From the NCBI RefSeq assembly GCF_003855255.1, contig NZ_CP034072.1, positions 5,818,396-5,882,395 of the forward strand: a stretch of DNA of 64,000 nt, read 5' to 3'. The notes below the pieces were generated by a model, which was not told the DNA's origin, ran no database searches, and saw only the letters and a list, made by a program, of their open reading frames with translations. The position numbers and the translations under genes were made by a program. Below, one piece after another: positions 47,201 to 57,850 of the stretch (positions are counted from its first letter, which is position 1; the number at the start of each line of letters is the position of its first letter). Source of the DNA: Mycolicibacterium nivoides. Its GTDB lineage: Bacteria > Actinomycetota > Actinomycetes > Mycobacteriales > Mycobacteriaceae.

Positions 47201-50200
47201 GTGAGCGGCAATGCGTCCAACGCCACCACCGCGGTCGGGACCATGTACGCCGGAAGGCGTTCGGCCAGCAGGGCTCGGGCCGTTGCCGGGTCGGCCGATC
47301 CGGTCACGTAGCCGACGAGACGCTTGTCGCCGGGACGGTCCTCCCGGGCGATCACCGCCGCCTGCTGCACTCCGTCCACGCCGGCCAGCGCGGCCTGGAC
47401 CTCACCGAGTTCGATGCGGTAGCCGCGGATCTTCACCTGCTTGTCGGCGCGGCCTTCGTAGCGCAACTGCCCGTCCGCGCCCCACCGCACCAGGTCACCG
47501 GTGCGATACATCCGTTGTCCGGGAGCTCCGAACGGGCACGCCACGAATCGCTTCGACGACAGATCCGGACGGCCCACATAACCCGCGGCGAGACCGGCAC
47601 CGGCCACGTACAACTCGCCGACCACGCCTACCGGGACCTGCCGCATCCATTCATCGAGCACGAAGAAGGCCAGGTGCTCCAGCGGCACGCCGATCGGGCT
47701 GGAGTTGCCCTCGACGTCGGCACGGCCGATCTCACGGTACGAGGCGTGGACCGTGGTTTCGGTGATGCCGTACATGTTGATCATCCGGGGCAGCCCGGGG
47801 TGACTCCGCAGCCAAACCGAAAGACGTTGCGGCTCCAGCGCTTCACCACCGAACACCACGGTCTGCAACTCAAGTTCACGCCCCAGTTCGGGCGCCAGCG
47901 CGTCGGCGGTCTGCAAGGCGTAGAACGCCGACGGAGTTTGACTCAGGACGTTGACCTTCTCGCTGACCAGCAGCGCATGCAGATCTTCGGGCGAGCGGAC
48001 CACCGAATCGGGCACGACCAGCAGCCGGCCGCCGGACAGCAGCGGGCCCCAGATCTCCCAGACCGAATAGTCGAACGCCAGCGAATGGCACTGGCTCCAG
48101 ACCCGGCCCACCGACAGTTCGGTGCCGAGGGCCTCGAGCAGTCTGGTGACGTTGCGGTGCGTGACCGCCACTCCCTTCGGCGCGCCGGTGGTTCCTGATG
48201 TGTAGATGATGTAGGCCACGTCGTCGGGCACCACGGCGAGCGGTGATTCAACAGTTGCGGCAGGCAGTTCGGCGCCGGGATGAGAATCGTGGTTGTCGAT
48301 CTGGAGCACGGGCACACCGGATGGCTCCAGCCTGTGGCGCAGCCCCGCTGTGGTGATCGCGACGACTGGGCCGGCGTCGGCGAGCATGAACTCGATACGG
48401 GCATCGGGATGCGCCGGGTCGATCGGTACATAGGCCGCCCCGGTCTTCACCACGGCCAGGATCGCGACGACGGCCTCGGCATTGCGGGGCAGCAGCATCG
48501 CCACCCGCCCACCGGGGCCGGCGCCACGGCTGGACAGCAACTGCGCCAACTTATTTGATGAATCATCGAGCTCGCCGTAGGTCATCGACCGGCCATCGCA
48601 GGTCAGCGCCACCGCGGCCGGGTCACGGGCCACCTGCCCGGCGAACAGCTGCGGAATCGATACCGGCTCGGTCGCCGGCCGGGTCAGGACTGCGCGGTTG
48701 CCCCAGTTGTCCAGTCGGCCGTGCTCATCGGCGTCGAGCAGATCGATCGATGCCAATGTCCGAGCCGGATCGGCGACCATGGTATTCAGCACATGCCGCA
48801 TCCGATTGGCAAGGGCCACAACATCATCCGTACCGAACACGCCACTGTCGAACTCGATCCGCAGTCCCAGCTCCTCCCCTGGCATCGCCACCACCGACAG
48901 CGGATAGTGGTTGTACTCGCGGCTGGTGAAGTCGGTGATGCCCAACTCCTGTGCGCCCAGCAGCGCCTGGGTGTCGATCGGGTAGTTCTCGTAGACGAAG
49001 AGCGTGTCGAACAGCCGGTCGTGCCCTGCCGCTCGATGGATCTCGGCCAGCGACAGGTGCTCATGCTCGACGGTGTCGTTGTGCACCCGCTGCAGCTGGT
49101 CCAGCAGATCGGCCACGGTGCTGGCCGCATTGATGCTGGCCCGGACCGGCACCGTGTTGATCAGCAGGCCGATCATCGAATCGGCGCCCGGCAGATCGAC
49201 CGGCCGTCCCGATACCGCGGTGCCGAAGACCACGTCGCGCTGCCCGGTAAGTGCCATGAGCACCTGCGCCCAGGCCGCCTGCAGCACGGTGTTCACCGTG
49301 GTGCGCTGTGACCGGGCCAGCTCGGTGAGTGCCCGGGTGATCTCGGCAGGCAGGCGGTAGGACTCGGTGCCCCGGGGTCCTACCGGCGTCGGGGGCCCGA
49401 CCAGGGTGGGAGTCTCGAACCCGGCCAGGACGTCGCGCCACACGACCTTTGCCGCCACGTGATCCTGACCCGCCAGCCAGCTGACGAAGTTGCGGTAGGA
49501 GGCGGGCGAGGGTAGCCGGTGCCCGAAGTACCCGGCGAAGATCTCCTGCAGGAGGATCGGCAGTGACCAGCCGTCGATCACGATGTGGTGAATGGTGAGG
49601 ACCAGCTTGTGCTGCTCGTCGCCGGTGCGCATCAGCGCGGCCCGGAAGGTCGGCTGCTCGGCCAGATCGCAGACGGCGCGGCGTTCGGCAGCGCACAACT
49701 GCTCAAGCCGATCGTCGACATCTCCTGCGGTGTCGGCCGGCTCGGCGTACTGCCACGCGGTGACCGGGTCGGCCTCCAGTACCTGTACCGGCTCGCCGAA
49801 CTGGTCGTGGAACCGCGCTGCCAGGTTGGGATGGCGCGCGATGACCGTACTCACCGCTTGGCGTAGCCGTTGTGGGTCGAGCTCACCGGTGACGGTCACC
49901 GCCAGTTGCACCGCGTAGACGTCGTCCCCGACGGTCCCGGCATCGTCGGCGACGCTGGACTGGAAGAGCAGTCCCTTCTGCAGCGGGGTCAGCGGAAGGA
50001 CATCGGCGATCCGGTACTGCTGGGTGAGCTCGTCGACCTGTCCCTGGGTCAGCTGCAGCGGGACGACATCCGACGGAGTGAGGCCGCCGCCGCCGGACCC
50101 CACGTGGGCGCAGATGCCGGTTAGGGCCTCGAACCAGAGCCGGCTGAGCAGGTCAACCTGTTCACGACTCAACACCGAAGGCGCCCACATCCAATTGGCC

Positions 50201-53200
50201 TGCAGCCGGGGGCCAGTCGGGCCTTCCAGTGTGCCGGCGTTGAGTTCCACGCTGTGGGCCAGCGCCATCGGAACCGCCGAAGCCACCTCGGTCATCGACA
50301 GGTTGTCCTGGCTGATCCGCCACAGGTCCTCGGACAGGTCCACCGCGCCCACACCCAGTCGACCGAGGTAGTTGAATCCAACGGTCGGGTCGGATGCACC
50401 CAGGTCCACATCCGGATTGAGGTAACGCAACAGCCCGTAGGTCAAGCCGTCGGGCAGGGCCCGCAGCTGTTCCTTCGCGGCCTTGATCACCGGTCCGAGA
50501 GCCGCGGCACCGGCGGTCACGTGTGTCCAGGGCACCCGGCCCACAGTCAGCGCCACGGGGTACTTGGCCGTGAACCAGCCCACGGTGCGGGACAGATCGA
50601 CATTGGGCGCCAGATCTTCGGCGCGCCCGTGACCCTCGACATCGATGCCGATCGGCACACTGCCGGCACCTGAGAACTCCGCCCAGGCCATGCCGAAAGC
50701 GATCAACAGAATGTCCTGCACCCCCGCGTGGAATGCCGCAGGGACCTCTCCCAACAGCATCCGGGTGGTCGCTTCATCCAAAGCCACGGTCAGCCGCCCG
50801 GCGCTGGCGAAGGTGTCCAACTCCGGCTGAACGGGTGGCAACGCGGCCGGGGTCGACGCGACTGTCCGCCAGGTGTCGGCGTGCCGCACGACATCGGTGT
50901 CCCGCGCGCGTTCGGCCAGCAACTCGGACCAGCGGGCCAACGACGTACCACCGGTAGGCAATGCCACCGACTGCCCATTGCTGTGCTGCACCCAGGCGAT
51001 GTTCAAGTCTTCCAACAGGATTCGCCAGGACACACCGTCGACCGCCAAATGGTGGATGATCAGGGCAAGTTGATTGGTGTCCTGCGCCCACAAGGCACGC
51101 ACCATCGCCCCATCGGCGGGGTTGAGCCGCGCCCGCGCGACCCGCACCGCTTCGTCCGACAGCTGCGTGACCGCGGTCAGGCAGTCGCGGGCGCTGACGG
51201 TCCCCTTGTCCGGAACGGTCAGCGACCAGTCACCACTGCCGTCGGTTCTGGTTCTGCCCGTGGCGTCTGTGACCTCGGCCCGCAGCCGCAACGCGGCGTG
51301 CCGGTCCAGCAGTGCCTGCAGGACGATCTCGGCATCGGACTGGGTCACCCCGGCCGGGGCCTGGATCACCAAGGTCTGGTTGAACTGGTCGATGCGGCCG
51401 GGCACGTCCTGAAGCCACTGCATGATCGGTGTCGGGTCGACCGCACCGATGCCCTCGTCGATGACGGCCTCGCCCCCGGCGAGCTTGGCCACGCCGCCGA
51501 GCCGGGCAACGGTCTGCTCGACGAAGATGTCACGCGGCCGGCACCAGACTCCCGCCGCCCGGGCCCGCGCCACCACCTGCATCGACAGGATGCTGTCGCC
51601 ACCCAGATCGAAGAACGAATCGTCCACGCCGACCCGCTCCAAGCCGAGGACCTCGGCATAGATGCCTGCCAGGATCTCCTCGACCGCATTGCCCGGAGCC
51701 CGGTATTCGGTGTTCCCGCTTTGGTATTCGGGCGCCGGCAACGCGCGGGTGTCAAGTTTGTTGTTGGCCGTCAACGGCATCGCGGCCAGCACCACCACCG
51801 CGGCGGGCACCATATATGGCGGAAGTTGTTCCGCCAGTTGGGCCCGGGCTTCCACGGGGTCGACGCTTCCGGTGACATACCCGACGAGCCGTTTGTCGCC
51901 GACGCGGTCCTCTCGGGCGATCACCGCGGCGTGTTCCACCCCGTCCACCCGAGCGAGAGCGGAACGCACCTCACCGAGTTCGATGCGGTACCCGCGGATC
52001 TTGACCTGCTCATCCGCACGGCCCAGATATTGCAGCTGGCCGTCCTCGCCCCACCGCACCAGATCGCCGGTGCGATACATCCGCTGTCCTGACACACCAC
52101 CGAACGGGCACGCCACGAACCTCGAGGCCGTCAGATCCGGCCTGCCGAGGTATCCGCATGCCACCCCGTCCCCGGCAACGTACAGTTCACCCACCACGCC
52201 GGTCGGCACCGGCTGCATCCAGGTGTCCAGTACGAACAGTGCGGCGCTGGGCACGGGTGAGCCGATGGGAACGACGGATTCGGCCGCTCCGGCCTGCAGC
52301 GGTGCGCTCATCGCCGCACAGATCGTGGTCTCGGTCGGGCCGTAGGCATCGAACATCACCCGACCGGCTGCCGCCCAGCGATCCACCAACTCGGTCGGGC
52401 ACGCCTCGCCTGCCACCACCAGCACTGCAGATTCCAGGCCCTGCGGGGACAGCATCGCCACGGCGGACGGGGTCTGGGTGAAGACGCTCACCCCCTCCGC
52501 GACCAGCAGCCGATGGAAGTCCTCGGGAGAGCCGGCCACCGATTCAGGCACCACTACCAGACGGCCGCCCCGTAGCAGGGCATGTCCGATCTCCCACACC
52601 GAGGCGTCGAAGCCCAGCGAGTGGCACAGCGGCCACACTGCTCGCCGCGGCAGGCTGGCGTCCAGCGAGATCATCAGCTGGGTCAGGTTGTGGTGGGTGA
52701 CCGCTACGCCCTTGGGCGTGCCGGTGGTTCCCGACGTGTAGATCACGTATGCGATGTCGGCAGGCGCAGGCGCCTGCACCGGGGTGCCGGGCTGCGCCTC
52801 GATCGCCGGATCGTCGATGTCGATCACGATGCCGCGGTAGCCGTCGAGCCGTGACCGTAGTTTCGCGGTGGTGACGGCGGCTATCGGTGCAGCGTCGGCC
52901 AGGATGAACTCCATCCGCGAGGCGGGCACGGCCGGGTCGATCGGCACGTACGCCGCACCGGTTTTGAGTATCGCCAGCATTCCGACGACGGCCCGGGCCG
53001 AACGGTTCGAGTACAGAGCGACCCGCTCGCCCGGGCAGACTCCCTGGGCTGCCAGCAGATGCGCCAACCGATTCGCCGCCTCGTCGAGCTCGCGGTAGGT
53101 CAGCGTGCGGCCTTCGAAGGTCAGTGCGGCGGCATCGGGCGCGGCGGCCACCTGTTCGGCGAACAAGTCGGGTATCGAGACCGGCGCCGCCTTGGGCCGG

Positions 53201-54540
53201 GTGAGCACAGCCTGATTGCCGATCTCGGCCAGCTCGGCACGTTCGTGCCCGCCCAGCAGGTCCAGTGAAGACAGCGGCCGCTCCGGGTCGGCGGCCATCT
53301 CCACCAGGACTCGTTGAATGCGGTCGGCCAGATCGGAGACCTCGAAGTCCGCGAACGGGCGCCCGGTGCCCGCCGTGCTCAGGAAGAGCTGGTCACTCGC
53401 CCCGATGAAGAACAAGCCGAAGTGCCCCATCGGTCCATGGTTGGTGTACGACACCGTGACGGGGGCGCCGGCCAGGTCCAGGGTGAGACGGGAAGGGATG
53501 AAGTTGACCGCCACCCGGTTCGACGCCTGCCGGGACCCGCCGTTGAGGGTGTGCACGGGAAAACGCTGATGCTGCAACAGTTCTCGGATACGCGAATCGA
53601 CGTGCTGGCAGAATTCGCCTAGGGTCCAGTCCGGTGGCGCCTTCAGCACCAACGGCACCACCCCGGCGAGCATCGCCGGCAGGGTCTTCGACTCCGGCGT
53701 CACGCGTCTGCTGACCGGGAAGTCGAGTGCCACCTCTGAGGCGTTGGCGGTCCACGCCCGCACCAGAAGTGCGCACGCCGCGGTGGTCACGGAGTAGCGA
53801 CGGACCCGCAGCCTCTTGGACAGTTCTTTTATGTGACCCACGGCGACCCGGTCAACTTCGACCGAGGCCGAGGGCGCGTACGCGTCCCGACCGTTCTCCG
53901 CCGAGGGCGGTCCCTGGTCGACACCGCCTTCAGATGGAAGGTTGTCCTGCCAGTACGCCAGATCATCCTGAAAGCTCTGGGATGCTTGGTATTCCGTCTC
54001 GCAGTCGACGAGATCCTGCAGTGTGCCGAAGTACGCCGGCGGCACCGGCTCTCCCGAGACCAGCGCCGTGTAGATCGTGGCGATCCGTCGACTGACCAGT
54101 GCCATGCCCAAGCCGTCGACAGATATGTGATGTCCCAGCCCGAACAGGAAGTACTCGTCCTGCCGCGTCCGGAAGAGCGCGAACTTCACGAGCTGGCCGG
54201 TCAGCGGCAGGGGCGTGTGCTGAATCGCCGACGCCATCTCCCGGGCTTTCTGCACGGGATCGGCGGAGCCCCTGACGTCGTGGAACACCAACTCCAGATC
54301 GGAGTAGTCAACCGCCTTCTGGAAGACCTGGCCGTCGACCTCGACGAACGCAGCCCTGGCCGGCTCCGCCTCTTGGAGGGCCTGGCGGATCGCCCGCTCC
54401 AGGAGGTCTCGCTGCACCGCGCCGTCAATTCGCCCCAAAAGGCCGAGTTGCCACTCGGTGCCGGCAAGGCCGCTCTCCTGGGACAGCCAGATATCCAACT
54501 GCCCGCGAGAAAGCGGCAGTGTTCCACCATCAGGTTCCAT
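44206..54540 (-). CDS. mps1: Mps1, GPL peptide synthetase, modules 1-2 plus condensation domain of module 3
   Basis: The 3444-aa NRPS starts at the ATG at 54540 ([20 protein letters not shown]); the frame runs further upstream into mbtH but that is not credible. Layout: starter C 1-445 (HHISVDG), A1 455-940, T1 near 983, E1 1040-1470 ([10 protein letters not shown]), C2 1510-1940 ([11 protein letters not shown]), A2 1965-2465, T2 near 2503, E2 2560-2990, C3 3030-3444 ([11 protein letters not shown]). The starter C should acylate the first residue with the long 3-hydroxy/methoxy fatty acid. Pocket residues read by eye: A1 DAWTVAAICK (GrsA Phe is DAWTIAAICK), A2 DYWSVGMVHK (Thr is DFWNIGMVHK). 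With E domains this predicts D-Phe-D-alloThr, as in known GPLs. E2 reads HHLAVDA where the others have HHLAVDG. Confidence 0.95.
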   Translation of the reverse strand: MEPDGGTLPLSRGQLDIWLSQESGLAGTEWQLGLLGRIDGAVQRDLLERAIRQALQEAEPARAAFVEVDGQVFQKAVDYSDLELVFHDVRGSADPVQKAREMASAIQHTPLPLTGQLVKFALFRTRQDEYFLFGLGHHISVDGLGMALVSRRIATIYTALVSGEPVPPAYFGTLQDLVDCETEYQASQSFQDDLAYWQDNLPSEGGVDQGPPSAENGRDAYAPSASVEVDRVAVGHIKELSKRLRVRRYSVTTAACALLVRAWTANASEVALDFPVSRRVTPESKTLPAMLAGVVPLVLKAPPDWTLGEFCQHVDSRIRELLQHQRFPVHTLNGGSRQASNRVAVNFIPSRLTLDLAGAPVTVSYTNHGPMGHFGLFFIGASDQLFLSTAGTGRPFADFEVSDLADRIQRVLVEMAADPERPLSSLDLLGGHERAELAEIGNQAVLTRPKAAPVSIPDLFAEQVAAAPDAAALTFEGRTLTYRELDEAANRLAHLLAAQGVCPGERVALYSNRSARAVVGMLAILKTGAAYVPIDPAVPASRMEFILADAAPIAAVTTAKLRSRLDGYRGIVIDIDDPAIEAQPGTPVQAPAPADIAYVIYTSGTTGTPKGVAVTHHNLTQLMISLDASLPRRAVWPLCHSLGFDASVWEIGHALLRGGRLVVVPESVAGSPEDFHRLLVAEGVSVFTQTPSAVAMLSPQGLESAVLVVAGEACPTELVDRWAAAGRVMFDAYGPTETTICAAMSAPLQAGAAESVVPIGSPVPSAALFVLDTWMQPVPTGVVGELYVAGDGVACGYLGRPDLTASRFVACPFGGVSGQRMYRTGDLVRWGEDGQLQYLGRADEQVKIRGYRIELGEVRSALARVDGVEHAAVIAREDRVGDKRLVGYVTGSVDPVEARAQLAEQLPPYMVPAAVVVLAAMPLTANNKLDTRALPAPEYQSGNTEYRAPGNAVEEILAGIYAEVLGLERVGVDDSFFDLGGDSILSMQVVARARAAGVWCRPRDIFVEQTVARLGGVAKLAGGEAVIDEGIGAVDPTPIMQWLQDVPGRIDQFNQTLVIQAPAGVTQSDAEIVLQALLDRHAALRLRAEVTDATGRTRTDGSGDWSLTVPDKGTVSARDCLTAVTQLSDEAVRVARARLNPADGAMVRALWAQDTNQLALIIHHLAVDGVSWRILLEDLNIAWVQHSNGQSVALPTGGTSLARWSELLAERARDTDVVRHADTWRTVASTPAALPPVQPELDTFASAGRLTVALDEATTRMLLGEVPAAFHAGVQDILLIAFGMAWAEFSGAGSVPIGIDVEGHGRAEDLAPNVDLSRTVGWFTAKYPVALTVGRVPWTHVTAGAAALGPVIKAAKEQLRALPDGLTYGLLRYLNPDVDLGASDPTVGFNYLGRLGVGAVDLSEDLWRISQDNLSMTEVASAVPMALAHSVELNAGTLEGPTGPRLQANWMWAPSVLSREQVDLLSRLWFEALTGICAHVGSGGGGLTPSDVVPLQLTQGQVDELTQQYRIADVLPLTPLQKGLLFQSSVADDAGTVGDDVYAVQLAVTVTGELDPQRLRQAVSTVIARHPNLAARFHDQFGEPVQVLEADPVTAWQYAEPADTAGDVDDRLEQLCAAERRAVCDLAEQPTFRAALMRTGDEQHKLVLTIHHIVIDGWSLPILLQEIFAGYFGHRLPSPASYRNFVSWLAGQDHVAAKVVWRDVLAGFETPTLVGPPTPVGPRGTESYRLPAEITRALTELARSQRTTVNTVLQAAWAQVLMALTGQRDVVFGTAVSGRPVDLPGADSMIGLLINTVPVRASINAASTVADLLDQLQRVHNDTVEHEHLSLAEIHRAAGHDRLFDTLFVYENYPIDTQALLGAQELGITDFTSREYNHYPLSVVAMPGEELGLRIEFDSGVFGTDDVVALANRMRHVLNTMVADPARTLASIDLLDADEHGRLDNWGNRAVLTRPATEPVSIPQLFAGQVARDPAAVALTCDGRSMTYGELDDSSNKLAQLLSSRGAGPGGRVAMLLPRNAEAVVAILAVVKTGAAYVPIDPAHPDARIEFMLADAGPVVAITTAGLRHRLEPSGVPVLQIDNHDSHPGAELPAATVESPLAVVPDDVAYIIYTSGTTGAPKGVAVTHRNVTRLLEALGTELSVGRVWSQCHSLAFDYSVWEIWGPLLSGGRLLVVPDSVVRSPEDLHALLVSEKVNVLSQTPSAFYALQTADALAPELGRELELQTVVFGGEALEPQRLSVWLRSHPGLPRMINMYGITETTVHASYREIGRADVEGNSSPIGVPLEHLAFFVLDEWMRQVPVGVVGELYVAGAGLAAGYVGRPDLSSKRFVACPFGAPGQRMYRTGDLVRWGADGQLRYEGRADKQVKIRGYRIELGEVQAALAGVDGVQQAAVIAREDRPGDKRLVGYVTGSADPATARALLAERLPAYMVPTAVVALDALPLTVNGKLDTRALPAPEYQDADRYRAPHDAVEQILAGIYAQVLGVERVGVDDSFFDLGGDSISSMQVVARARAAGLVCRPRDVLVEQTVARLAQVVAAADGQTVVVDEGIGPVVATPIMRWLHEIDGPVAEFNQTVVLQAPDGVTEGDVVMVLQALLDRHAMLRLRVQTAADGAWSLTVPEPGAVNSGACVHVVGELSDEALRAARSRLNPTTGAMLTALWVPGTATLALMIHHLAVDAVSWRILLEDLNIAWAQHRSGQAVELPAPGTSFARWSSVLNEHAHSPEVVELAPVWQQVAATPAALPAVQPAVDTYAAAGQLSVELDADTTGQLLAAVPAAFHAGVQDILLIAFGLAAAEFLGAGAQPIGIDVEGHGRDEDLADSVDLSRTVGWFTSKYPVALALDELSWEQVTSGEDALGAVIKAAKEQLRALPDGLTYGLLRYLNPDVELDGPDPAFGFNYLGRLGAGAGELSDELWRIDQQAVSITASATAVDTPLGHTLELNAGTLDAGADGGPRLHATWTWASSALDHERVETLSRLWFEALAGICAHVRNGGGGLTPSDIAPASLTQPQIDELQGESAIADVLPLTPLQQGLLFHTEEGQAGDDLYAVQLDITVAGPLDQDRLRAAVQGVITRRPNVVARFCEDFGVPVQILPAEPELAWQYLDLSDTPEQVVEQRIQQFCAAERAAVAGLGDQPPFRAAVLRTGDDQHRFVLTNHHIVLDGWSKPILLREIFAGYLGGRLPAPVPYRRFVTWLAEQDTSAAQAVWSKVFDGFDNPALVSTPGRVTLGRRGVESFQLSAETTQAIGELARTCHTTVSTVLQAAWAQLLTWLTGQYDVAFGTAVAGRPADLAGAESMVGLLINTVPVRARITPATTVASLLEELQGVYNDTLDHQHLALSEIHRVAGHDQLFDSMFVYENYPIDTAALSGVGDLTITGFTNREYNHYPLSVQAVPGHELGFRVEFDSDAFDSVRIGRLVARFRRVLDAMTADTREQS

Positions 54541-54565
54541 ATATGTGTTCAACTTCCACTGACGA

Positions 54566-54796
54566 TTAGCGCTGAATAGACCCGTCGCGCGCCAACCGCT
54601 CACGCAGGCTCTTGGGTCGGATATCCGTCCAATTCTGCTCAATGAACTCCAAGCAGTCAGAACGGTTCGCTTCGCCATAGACCGTCCGCCACCCTGCGGG
54701 CACTTCGGCAAAGCTCGGCCACAAGCTGTGCTGCTCCTCGTCATTGATCAAGACATAGAAGCTGCCGCTGTCGTCGTCGAACGGGTTATTACTCAC
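54566..54796 (-). CDS. mbtH: MbtH-like protein, adenylation-domain partner of Mps1/Mps2
   Basis: The 76-aa protein starts at a GTG at 54796 with GGAG five bases upstream; the ATG at 54841 lacks family resemblance. It starts [20 protein letters not shown] and continues [20 protein letters not shown], with the conserved N-P-F-D, S-L-W-P and G-W motifs. It ends [14 protein letters not shown] (invariant D-I-R-P). MbtH-like proteins bind and activate NRPS adenylation domains. The stop is 25 bp from mps1, so they share a transcript; in M. smegmatis this gene is needed for GPL. Confidence 0.95.
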   Translation of the reverse strand: MSNNPFDDDSGSFYVLINDEEQHSLWPSFAEVPAGWRTVYGEANRSDCLEFIEQNWTDIRPKSLRERLARDGSIQR

Positions 54797-54905
54797 GTTT
54801 CTCCAGGCTGGTCGGTGACTTCGCAAAGATATCGCAAACATACGGGAGCCCGCATCGCCCAGTTCCCAGTTTCATCCAAGTCGACCCAGCAACCCGCCAC
54901 AGCGA

Positions 54906-54933
54906 ACTCTAACTAGTCACGCTAACCAGTTAA
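54906..54933 (-). promoter_or_regulatory. Candidate promoter of mbtH operon
   Basis: On the minus strand TTAACT (54933-54928) and TAGAGT (54911-54906) are 16 bp apart, near SigA consensus at the -10. It would give a leader of about 100 nt before the GTG at 54796. Confidence 0.35.
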
Positions 54934-55248
54934 CTGCTCTTTCAACATCATGTGCTTTTGTGAGGTCATGATCTTTTGACGAAAGCGTCACGTTATTGCG
55001 TATTCAGTGAGATTGTGAATTTTGTGTGGTCTCACCGGCCGGCAACCGACCCCGAAACTCGAATTATCCCCGCAATGGCAATCGCAGCAAATAATTGGAT
55101 TTGGGACGCAAACCGATAATCAGTCGCCACACATTGAATCGATAATGAGAGCAGCGTCGACAGTGGTTAACTGAAACTCGGTAGCCGCGAAGAACGCCCA
55201 GCCCACGGGGCGGACACTAGGGGCGGTGTGCGATTGCCATCTATGCAG

Positions 55249-55297
55249 GGGCGGGGCGCGCAGGCGGGCACGCAGAAGCCGGCGACGCGCCCCGCCC
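55249..55297 (-). terminator. GC-rich hairpin between the 81-aa ORF and mbtH
   Basis: Perfect 12-bp arms GGGCGGGGCGCG / CGCGCCCCGCCC are separated by 25 nt. It lies 44 bp beyond the stop of the small ORF on the minus strand and could isolate the methyltransferase transcript from the mbtH promoter. There is no T-run. Confidence 0.45.
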
Positions 55298-55340
55298 ACA
55301 ATCCGCGACAGGCAGCGCAGCTATAGCAATACAGCTGGGG

Positions 55341-55586
55341 CTACCGGTCGCTCTGTTCGGTGGGATCCTGGGACGACTGAAGCGCCGACGAGCCGGCAGG
55401 CACGACCATGACGAACACCGGCAGCTTCAGCTTGACGCCCCCGCCGACCGGCATTCGGATGGCCAGCGAGACAACTTCGAGTTCGACACGCTTCCCACGC
55501 TGCGTCTCCATCTCGAGATGACCGGGCAAGCGCTTGGGCGTCGCCAGCCAATCCAGGCCACGTTCGATCGACTCGAGCAGACTCAT
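55341..55586 (-). CDS. Small hypothetical protein (81 aa)
   Basis: The frame begins at an ATG at 55586 with GGTGAG upstream: MSLLESIERGLDWLATPKRL, then a strand-rich part (RGKRVELEVVSLAIRMPVGG; VKLKLPVFVMVVPAG) and a polar tail. The open frame extends further up, but into the methyltransferase gene. The alternating hydrophobic pattern suggests a beta-sandwich or a small membrane-associated fold. No family is recognised. It lies 80 bp after the Fmt-like gene, possibly co-transcribed. Confidence 0.5.
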   Translation of the reverse strand: MSLLESIERGLDWLATPKRLPGHLEMETQRGKRVELEVVSLAIRMPVGGGVKLKLPVFVMVVPAGSSALQSSQDPTEQSDR

Positions 55587-55666
55587 GCACTCACCATACC
55601 TGCGAGCAAAGTCCAGAACCCGTGAACGGCGACGTCGGATGCGCAAGGAGGACGCTAATTGCGAGG

Positions 55667-56512
55667 CTATGCACCGTGATTCGATGGAGCTGCGGAGTTC
55701 TGGAAGCAGTACATCCGATACTCGGAGGTTCCCCCCGGCCGCAGGCTCTCGCATGCCTTCCGAGCCGGTGAGAAGCGGCGGGTGAGACCCCGCAGCGGCC
55801 GTGGTGCGACCTGGTCGATCACGTACTGCCACTGGTGCATGCTCTTCTCCATTCCTCGGACCACGTCGGCGCTGATAGTCCGCTGGGACACCAACCGCAA
55901 CGGCGCGTCCGCGAGCGCCTCCTCCCAGGCTGGAATGTCCCCGAGGAGACGGGCATCCGTGTAGAGGAAGTGCCCGCCCGGCCGCAGGACGCGGCTGACC
56001 TCGGTGAGGAACCTCTCGAACTGCGGGTACAGATGCGAGGATTCAACATTGATCAGCGCATCGAAGGTGTTGTCGGCAAAGGGAAGATCTTCCGCGGTAC
56101 CCTCGACGAAGTCGAGATCCTTTAATTTATGCCGCTTTTGGCAAAACGCGATGGCCGACGGGTTCAGATCGAGTCCGGTGTAGGTCGCCGGATGCAACGT
56201 CCGCGCCAGGTAAGAGGCACCGCCACCATGGCCACAACCGACCTCGAGCACCCGTTTCCCCTGGATATCCACTTGCGTTGCGGTGGCGTGATATAGCTGG
56301 ATGAAGTAGCGATTGCGTTCATCTGAGTCCGAGAGCGGCACGCCCATGGCCGGATCTTCTTCGTACCCGTAGTTGAGGAACACCACATCCTCGGCCTCCA
56401 GCTTGCGGGTGGCGTACGGGTAGATGAACTTTTGCACATACTGCGCGAGCTTCTCGTTCTGATTCTTGATCATCCGGTCACGAGACTCACGCACGCGATC
56501 TTTGAGGTCCAT
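55667..56512 (-). CDS. fmt: Fmt-like SAM-dependent O-methyltransferase (GPL lipid)
   Basis: The 281-aa protein resembles the phthiotriol methyltransferase Rv2952 and GPL Fmt/Rmt2-type enzymes: EDVVFLNYGYEEDPAMGVPL, then YHATATQVDIQGKRVLEVGC. SAM motif I is VLEVGCGHGGGASY, motif II NTFDALINVESSHLYPQF, and VSRVLRPGGHFLYTDARL follows. The C-terminus ends GTSEYRMYCF, as in Rv2952. In M. smegmatis, Fmt methylates the 3-hydroxyl of the GPL fatty acid; a rhamnose methyltransferase of the same fold is the alternative. It is divergent from a glycosyltransferase gene 72 bp away. Confidence 0.8.
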   Translation of the reverse strand: MDLKDRVRESRDRMIKNQNEKLAQYVQKFIYPYATRKLEAEDVVFLNYGYEEDPAMGVPLSDSDERNRYFIQLYHATATQVDIQGKRVLEVGCGHGGGASYLARTLHPATYTGLDLNPSAIAFCQKRHKLKDLDFVEGTAEDLPFADNTFDALINVESSHLYPQFERFLTEVSRVLRPGGHFLYTDARLLGDIPAWEEALADAPLRLVSQRTISADVVRGMEKSMHQWQYVIDQVAPRPLRGLTRRFSPARKACESLRPGGTSEYRMYCFQNSAAPSNHGA

Positions 56513-56584
56513 AAGCTAACTATCCCAAACTCAAAGGGCGGTAAGGTCAACTACGCGAGATATCGAGTGAAAGGCTAGGGCGGC

Positions 56585-57838
56585 ATGAGATTTGCGCTGG
56601 CATGCTACGGAACTCGTGGCGACGTCGAGCCCTCGGTCAGCGTCGGGCGCGAACTTCGGCGCAGGGGCCACGACGTCTCGCTGGCAGTGCCTCCGGACCT
56701 GGTCGAGTTCGTTCAAGCGGCCGGCCTCGAAACCGTTTCCTACGGGCCCGAATTGGCGGACTTTCTGCAGGAGGACTTCCTGCGGGACTTTTGGACTCGG
56801 TTGCCACGCAATCCGATCGGCTCCCTGCGCGAACTCTGGGCACCCATCGCTCGCCATTGGCAGGAGACGAGTGCCACGCTGACGCAACTGGCGAGAGAAG
56901 CGGATCTGCTGTCCACGGGGCTGAACTATGAGCAGCCGGCGGCCAATGTCGCTGAGTACTACGGCATCCCATTGGTCGCGCTGCACCACTTCCCGATGCG
57001 ACCCAACGGCCAGTTGATCCCCGCACTGCCCTCATCCCTGGTCCGCTCGGCAAGTGCGGTGTCAGAGTGGCTGATGTGGCGATCCACCAAGAAGGCAGAA
57101 GATGTGCAGCGCCGAGATCTCGGCCTGTCCGCAGCCTCGGCGCCCTCACCAACGCGGATGGCGGAACACGGAGCCCTGGAGATCCAGGCCTACGATGCGA
57201 TCAGTGTTCCCGGGCTGGCGGCCGAGTGGTCGAAGTTGAACGGCCGCAGGCCTTTTGTCGGTGCACTGACGATGGGGCTCGCAACAGACGCTGACGACGC
57301 GGTCGCGTCCTGGATCACGGGCGGAACCCCACCTATCTGCTTCGCCACGGGCAGCATCCCGGTTGAATCGCCCGCGTCGACGATCGACATGATCAGTTCC
57401 GCCTGCGCCAGCCTCGGTGAGCGGGCGTTGATCTGCGCGGGCGGTACCGACTTCGGCGGCATCCCCATCCCCGAGCACGTGAAGGTGGTCGGGCCGGTGA
57501 ACTACGCAGAAGTGTTCGGCGCCTGCCGGGCAGTCGTGCACCACGGCGGCTCCGGAACCACGGCTGCCAGTCTGCGGGCCGGGGTGCCTACGCTGATCCT
57601 CTGGAGCTCAGCCGATCAGCCGTACTGGGGAAACCAGATCAAACGCCTGAAAGTCGGTACCGCACGGCGTATCTCGAGTGCCAGTCGCGAAACGTTGGAG
57701 ACGGACCTGCGCCGCATCCTGAGCCCGGGCTACGCGGCCCGGGCCCGATCACTCGCCACGCAGATGACCAGTCCAGGCGACAGTGTCGTCAAAGCTGCCG
57801 ACCTGTACGAGCAGGCCGTCCGCCGAAGGGCACGCTGA
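56585..57838 (+). CDS. GPL glycosyltransferase (GT1/UGT fold), plus-strand copy
   Basis: The 417-aa protein starts MRFALACYGTRGDVEPSVSV. Like all three copies in the window, it has the N-terminal acceptor fold with GRELRRRGHDVSLAVPPDLV, and a C-terminal nucleotide-sugar site HHGGSGTTAASLRAGVPTLI ending LWSSADQPYWGNQIKRLKVG. This is the Gtf family that adds 6-deoxytalose to alloThr, rhamnose to alaninol, or extra rhamnose in GPLs (Gtf1, Gtf2, Gtf3). Which acceptor this copy uses cannot be decided. It is the only GPL gene here on the plus strand and faces the bidomain methyltransferase convergently, 12 bp apart. Confidence 0.88.
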   Translation: MRFALACYGTRGDVEPSVSVGRELRRRGHDVSLAVPPDLVEFVQAAGLETVSYGPELADFLQEDFLRDFWTRLPRNPIGSLRELWAPIARHWQETSATLTQLAREADLLSTGLNYEQPAANVAEYYGIPLVALHHFPMRPNGQLIPALPSSLVRSASAVSEWLMWRSTKKAEDVQRRDLGLSAASAPSPTRMAEHGALEIQAYDAISVPGLAAEWSKLNGRRPFVGALTMGLATDADDAVASWITGGTPPICFATGSIPVESPASTIDMISSACASLGERALICAGGTDFGGIPIPEHVKVVGPVNYAEVFGACRAVVHHGGSGTTAASLRAGVPTLILWSSADQPYWGNQIKRLKVGTARRISSASRETLETDLRRILSPGYAARARSLATQMTSPGDSVVKAADLYEQAVRRRAR

Positions 57839-57850
57839 CGGCACCAGGAC

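Larger units (their letters stand above)
54797..55340 (-). promoter_or_regulatory. AT-rich upstream region of the mbtH-mps1-mps2-gap operon
   Basis: These 544 bp lack a credible gene. The part at about 54900-55160 is clearly richer in A and T than its neighbours, with runs such as ATTATCG, AAATAATTGG and CTTTTG. In M. smegmatis, insertion elements upstream of mps or in lsr2 raise GPL output, and Lsr2 prefers AT-rich DNA, so silencing here is plausible. Direct repeats TCGCAAA (54821-54827 and 54832-54838, 11 bp apart) and an imperfect tandem pair around CATG-x2-CTTTTG near 54950-54985 are also present. Confidence 0.55.

Noticed and set aside
46633..48198. 521-codon plus-strand frame inside mps1
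   Set aside because: Antisense to NRPS domains with clear motifs; many similar shadow frames occur along mps1 and mps2.
36473..54540. Repeated NRPS DNA as a mobile or recombined repeat
   Set aside because: The similarity between modules is explained by homologous domains; no flanking repeats or transposase were seen.
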